Shown: piece by piece, positions 4,961 to 7,308 of the stretch
Layout of the letters: every line of letters begins with the position of its first letter
Numbering within the stretch: the stretch's first letter is position 1
NCBI GenBank assembly: GCA_016202745.1
Contig: JACQOB010000019.1
Span: 1 to 7,308 of the forward strand
Length of the DNA: 7,308 bases
Source of the DNA: Candidatus Aenigmatarchaeota archaeon
GTDB lineage: Archaea > Aenigmatarchaeota > Aenigmatarchaeia > QMZP01
Reading direction: 5' to 3'
The notes under the pieces: generated by a model
Told to the model about the DNA's origin: nothing
The model's input: only the letters and a program-made list of their open reading frames with translations
Database searches by the model: none
Translations under genes and position numbers: made by a program

Positions 4961-7060
4961 CTAGAATTTTGAGCCAACCGTAAGCGTTATCTCCACCGGC
5001 TGGTACATGTCCCCGCTGTACACCTTCACATACCTGGCCGACACCGGGTTTGTGGCGATGTTCCCTGCGATCACGTCAAACGTGTCCCCTGCAGCCCATG
5101 CCACGACTGCCTTGAGGAAGACTGCCTTGTCGTCGGGTATCGGGATTGCACCAGGAGGTGGGATGAGCGGCAGGCAGGGACCGCAGTCAAGCGGACAGGT
5201 GTTGCATGTCTCTGCAGGGGCCTCGCATGTTGCGGGATTGCCGAGGCCATCACCGCATGTTGTCAGCAGTTCCACCTGGCAGGTGGCATCGCAGCCGTCA
5301 CCTGCTGCAGTGTTGCCGTCGTCGCACTGCTCGCCGGGGTCAATCACTCCGTTGCCGCATGAGGTGATTACAGCAGGCGGGAGTACTTCAAAGCTGACGC
5401 CGTCATCAAGGATGAATGACCCCTGGTATTCCTGCACTGCAATGTCTATGACATTATACTGGCCTGCGCTGTTGGGGCAGGCAATGAGATCCCATGTGAC
5501 TGCCACGTCAGGGAAGTTTCCTGTGTCAAGTATTTCTGCATCGGGGAAGGAGGGGTTTGTGGGGGGCAGCCACAGAGCGGGCGGAGGGGTGTGGGTATAG
5601 GTAACGTCTCTTATGATCATGGTTGTGCCGGGTGTGCACGAGGATCCTATTAACCCAGGACCCGGCATGGAGAGGCCTACCACACCGTCTGCCACCAGTG
5701 CATTGCTTGTGTCCCTGTATGTGAAGCTTATCTGGCACTCTTCCTGCACCATTATGCCGTTGCAAGTGGTTGTGGCGGATATGTCGCTTATAGCGTCTGT
5801 GGGGCATGTCCCGCAATCTGTCGAGCAGGAGGAGCAGGATTCTGCGCCATTGCACGCCCCGTCGCCGCAGAAGGTGCCGCAGTCACTGGGGCATGTCGCA
5901 GTGGTCTCCTGGCCGTTGCAGATGCCGTCGCCGCAGGCAGGCGGCAGGCCACAGTCTTGGGGGCATGTCTCATCCTCCTCGCATACCCCATCGCCGCAGA
6001 AGCACTCTCCTGGGCACCCAAAGAAAGTCTCGCCCAGCGACGGCTCGCAGATGCCATTGTTGTTGCAGGCCTGCAATGAGACACGTTTGCCTGAATCAGA
6101 TTGCAATGTTCCAGGAGGCTTTAGCGGAGCATATTCTGAAAATGTTATTTTATTTACATAATCATTCTGACTGCCTAGCCCCGAAAAGCCAGCTGATGGG
6201 CTGGTCCCCCTTGCAATCCACGCTGACCTGCCGGCTGCCCCGATTATGTTGTTGTTCACTATCGCCGCGGCGGCGCCTGAGCGCGGGTCCTCGAGTATCA
6301 CCCTTTCAGCCCTGTTGTCGTTTATGTCAATCCCGTCGGCAGGCGGGAAGGTGAATGTGTGCGGTTCTGGATATGTGTCCCGGGTTGCGTTGGGGAATGC
6401 ATGGAAGTATTTTGGCATGTTGTGGAAAGTGCTGTTGGGCTTCGAGACTTCTGCGGAGAACACAACCGGCGCATTGGGTGCCAGCTGGTTATCCCACTTG
6501 AGGCCGAATATCTCATCCTGCGTGAAATCAATGTCCCGCTTCTTAAGGTCCCTTATCTCGACAATGCCCTTGTCATCAGCCAGGTATCTCAGGGCCTCCT
6601 TGTAATTGGCTGCCAGGCTGTATTCGCCTACAACAATCACGTCATATCTTGTTGGAAAGGCTATGTTGGACGGGTCAATGCGCTGGGCATTGAACTCTAT
6701 CCCCACGCCGTTCAGCATGAAGCTGGGCGGGCTTGTCAGCGCTGCCCGGATGTCATTAAACTCGTCCACCGAGCATATGCAGCCCACCTGGATGACGGGC
6801 TTTATCACGTTCTCCAGCCTCACATTGAAGACGACATTGTCCGGCAGCAGGGCCTGCAGGTTGCTGTTCACTTCGCCGGCATCAAACCAGTCGATTCCAT
6901 GCCTGTCCAGGGTGGCCAGCGCGTCGCGTGCCTGCAGGAGAAGCTGGGTTTCCCTGAACGTGGGCTCCTGGTTTCGCAGGCCGCCGAACTGGAAAAGGAG
7001 CACGAAGACGGAAAGGCCTATGATTACAATCTCAATGACATGGATGAATCCCTTCATCAT
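4961..7060 (-). CDS. Exported cysteine-rich repeat protein with pilin-like N-terminus
   Basis: From ATG 7060 the product has 699 residues; ATG 7057 or a TTG at 7090 are alternatives, and a weak AGGT lies four bases before 7060. Residues 1-27 read MMKGF, then one hydrophobic segment (about 6-26), with a glutamate at 10 and lysine before it, resembling archaeal pilin-type signals; no second anchor is seen, so the chain probably faces outward. A helix (about 35-55) follows. Residues about 80-300 form a globular part of unknown family with DVIVVGEYSLAANYKEALRYL and GIVEIRDL, and two N-glycosylation sequons (NST at 209, NAT at 224). Residues 331-420 hold four CGDGxC-type repeats with the pattern CGDGxCxxxExCPxDCG. 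A beta-rich domain (about 421-560) separates them from CGNGVIDPGEQCDDGN (568-583), which matches the Myxococcus cysteine-rich repeat (DUF4215-like), and one more CGDG unit (602-629). The C-terminus is a short beta-rich tail. It is probably a calcium-stabilised, disulfide-bonded surface or adhesion protein; this role is inferred. The cysteine content argues for an extracellular place. Confidence 0.85.
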   Translation of the reverse strand: MMKGFIHVIEIVIIGLSVFVLLFQFGGLRNQEPTFRETQLLLQARDALATLDRHGIDWFDAGEVNSNLQALLPDNVVFNVRLENVIKPVIQVGCICSVDEFNDIRAALTSPPSFMLNGVGIEFNAQRIDPSNIAFPTRYDVIVVGEYSLAANYKEALRYLADDKGIVEIRDLKKRDIDFTQDEIFGLKWDNQLAPNAPVVFSAEVSKPNSTFHNMPKYFHAFPNATRDTYPEPHTFTFPPADGIDINDNRAERVILEDPRSGAAAAIVNNNIIGAAGRSAWIARGTSPSAGFSGLGSQNDYVNKITFSEYAPLKPPGTLQSDSGKRVSLQACNNNGICEPSLGETFFGCPGECFCGDGVCEEDETCPQDCGLPPACGDGICNGQETTATCPSDCGTFCGDGACNGAESCSSCSTDCGTCPTDAISDISATTTCNGIMVQEECQISFTYRDTSNALVADGVVGLSMPGPGLIGSSCTPGTTMIIRDVTYTHTPPPALWLPPTNPSFPDAEILDTGNFPDVAVTWDLIACPNSAGQYNVIDIAVQEYQGSFILDDGVSFEVLPPAVITSCGNGVIDPGEQCDDGNTAAGDGCDATCQVELLTTCGDGLGNPATCEAPAETCNTCPLDCGPCLPLIPPPGAIPIPDDKAVFLKAVVAWAAGDTFDVIAGNIATNPVSARYVKVYSGDMYQPVEITLTVGSKF
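5174..5359 (-). repeat. Second cysteine-rich repeat block in the surface protein
   Basis: This codes residues 568-629 of the exported protein. It contains a Myxococcus-type unit (CGNGVIDPGEQCDDGN, then GDGCDATCQ) followed by CGDGLGNPATCEAP and ETCNTCPLDCGPC. The acidic and asparagine-rich DDGNTAAGDGCD loop resembles calcium-binding loops. The second unit is closer to the upstream CGDG repeats than to the first, so the block is a mixture of two repeat types. Confidence 0.75.
5801..6070 (-). repeat. Four tandem CGDGxC cysteine repeats in the surface protein
   Basis: This codes residues 331-420. The four units begin at CNNNGICEPSLGE, CGDGVCEEDE, CGDGICNGQE and CGDGACNGAE, each ending in a C-x(2-3)-C pair close to DCG or a variant. 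At DNA level the string TCGCCGCAG recurs at 5862, 5928 and 5991, giving a period of 63-66 bases (21-22 residues), so the units arose by tandem duplication. Each unit has acidic residues spaced like an EF-hand or dockerin loop, but calcium binding is only inferred. Confidence 0.8.
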
Positions 7061-7110
7061 AATAACCTTTTTCCTAAAAAGCTTAACCAAAAAGGGAGGC
7101 GATACCGAGT

Positions 7111-7138
7111 CCGGCTTGAGTCAAGTGGATAAAGCCGG
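7111..7138. repeat. CCGGCTT / AAGCCGG inverted repeat
   Basis: CCGGCTT (7111-7117) is complementary to AAGCCGG (7132-7138), with a 14-base loop. An overlapping smaller palindrome, CTTGA-G-TCAAG (7115-7125), offers an alternative fold. The same motif returns as the ten-base palindrome AAGCCGGCTT at 7247-7256. This could be a protein-binding site or a hairpin in the leader of the surface-protein transcript. The stem is only seven pairs, so chance cannot be excluded. Confidence 0.4.
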
Positions 7139-7256
7139 CAGGCAAAACCGTCATTGCTATTCCTCACTCGACTATGCCTTCCTTTCATTCCGCAAATTGC
7201 CACCATCATATGAATTATTTGGAACTGCATCTAAAAAGCATGCCATAAGCCGGCTT

Positions 7257-7308
7257 TGCACCTAAAGTCCATTCTGCACTTAAAGTCTGAGGGTTGCACC
7301 TAAAGGAA
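7257..7308. repeat. Short spaced direct repeats, TGCACYTAAAG
   Basis: Three copies start at 7257 (TGCACCTAAAG), 7275 (TGCACTTAAAG) and 7295 (TGCACCTAAAG), 18 and 20 bases apart, close to two DNA helix turns. A looser fourth copy, TGCATCTAAAAAG, is at 7226. The bases between copies are not conserved. The array reaches the window edge and may continue. It could be a set of operator sites or the end of a repeat array; nothing in the window decides. Confidence 0.55.

Larger units (their letters stand above)
7091..7308. other. Non-coding right flank upstream of the surface-protein gene
   Basis: No credible gene is seen on either strand in these 218 bases. The region should hold the promoter of the surface-protein gene, but no strong TATA box is found at the right distance; the best minus-strand candidate is the T-rich TTAAGCTTTTTA around 7075-7086, which is weak. 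The stretch also contains a CCGGCTT/AAGCCGG inverted repeat, a second occurrence of that motif as a palindrome, and spaced short repeats at the window edge. Confidence 0.6.

Noticed and set aside
6359..7132. Long plus-strand open frame of 257 codons opposite the surface-protein gene
   Set aside because: It is fully antisense to a gene with clear domain and repeat structure, has no recognisable motif, and long antisense frames are common in such coding sequence. The same applies to 6606-7265.
7105..7145. Possible tRNA or small structured RNA
   Set aside because: The stem-loop lacks a T-arm TTCRA sequence, an acceptor stem and a cloverleaf arrangement on either strand.
7083..7154. 23-residue minus-strand frame before the surface-protein gene
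   Set aside because: It is too short to judge, has no ribosome-binding site, and overlaps the inverted repeat; a chance frame is more likely.
7226..7308. Terminal repeats as a CRISPR array
   Set aside because: The repeats are only 11 bases long, the gaps are 7-9 bases, and copies vary; this does not fit CRISPR repeat or spacer lengths.

Overview
The window looks archaeal. The isoleucyl-tRNA synthetase has the archaeal-type HMGT form of the HIGH motif. Three of the four genes have AT-rich TATA-like elements about 23-40 bases before the start codon, and clear Shine-Dalgarno sequences are absent or weak, which fits leaderless or short-leader transcripts. The long secreted protein starts with a pilin-like N-terminus and carries CGDG-type cysteine repeats. 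The phylum cannot be fixed from the sequence alone; a DPANN or other little-cultured lineage is a guess.

Layout, left to right. Bases 1-145 hold no intact gene, but on the minus strand at 65-121 they carry a degraded second copy of the last codons of ileS, ending in its own stop codon. A 90-codon unrecognised plus-strand gene (146-418) follows and ends 12 bases from the stop of the convergent ileS gene. The minus strand then carries, in transcription order from the right: a 699-residue cysteine-rich exported protein (7060-4961), an amidophosphoribosyltransferase-like PurF (4866-3367) and isoleucyl-tRNA synthetase (3328-431). The right-hand 218 bases (7091-7308) are non-coding as far as can be seen. 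They contain an inverted repeat and, at the very edge, three spaced copies of TGCACYTAAAG that may continue outside the window.

The three minus-strand genes do not form an obvious pathway. PurF makes phosphoribosylamine for purine synthesis, IleRS charges tRNA, and the third is a cell-surface protein. PurF and ileS each have their own TATA-like element, and both elements are followed by a run of C and then ATAATT, which suggests a shared promoter design.

The most unusual observation is the left end. The 3' tail of ileS is present twice in the same orientation, exactly 366 bases apart, with the small orphan gene between the copies. This is the pattern left by integration into, or replacement of, the 3' end of a gene. 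Second is the PurF, which keeps the glutaminase centre and the four iron-sulfur cysteines but departs from the family in the PRPP-binding loop and the flexible catalytic loop, and carries an insertion of about 45 residues.
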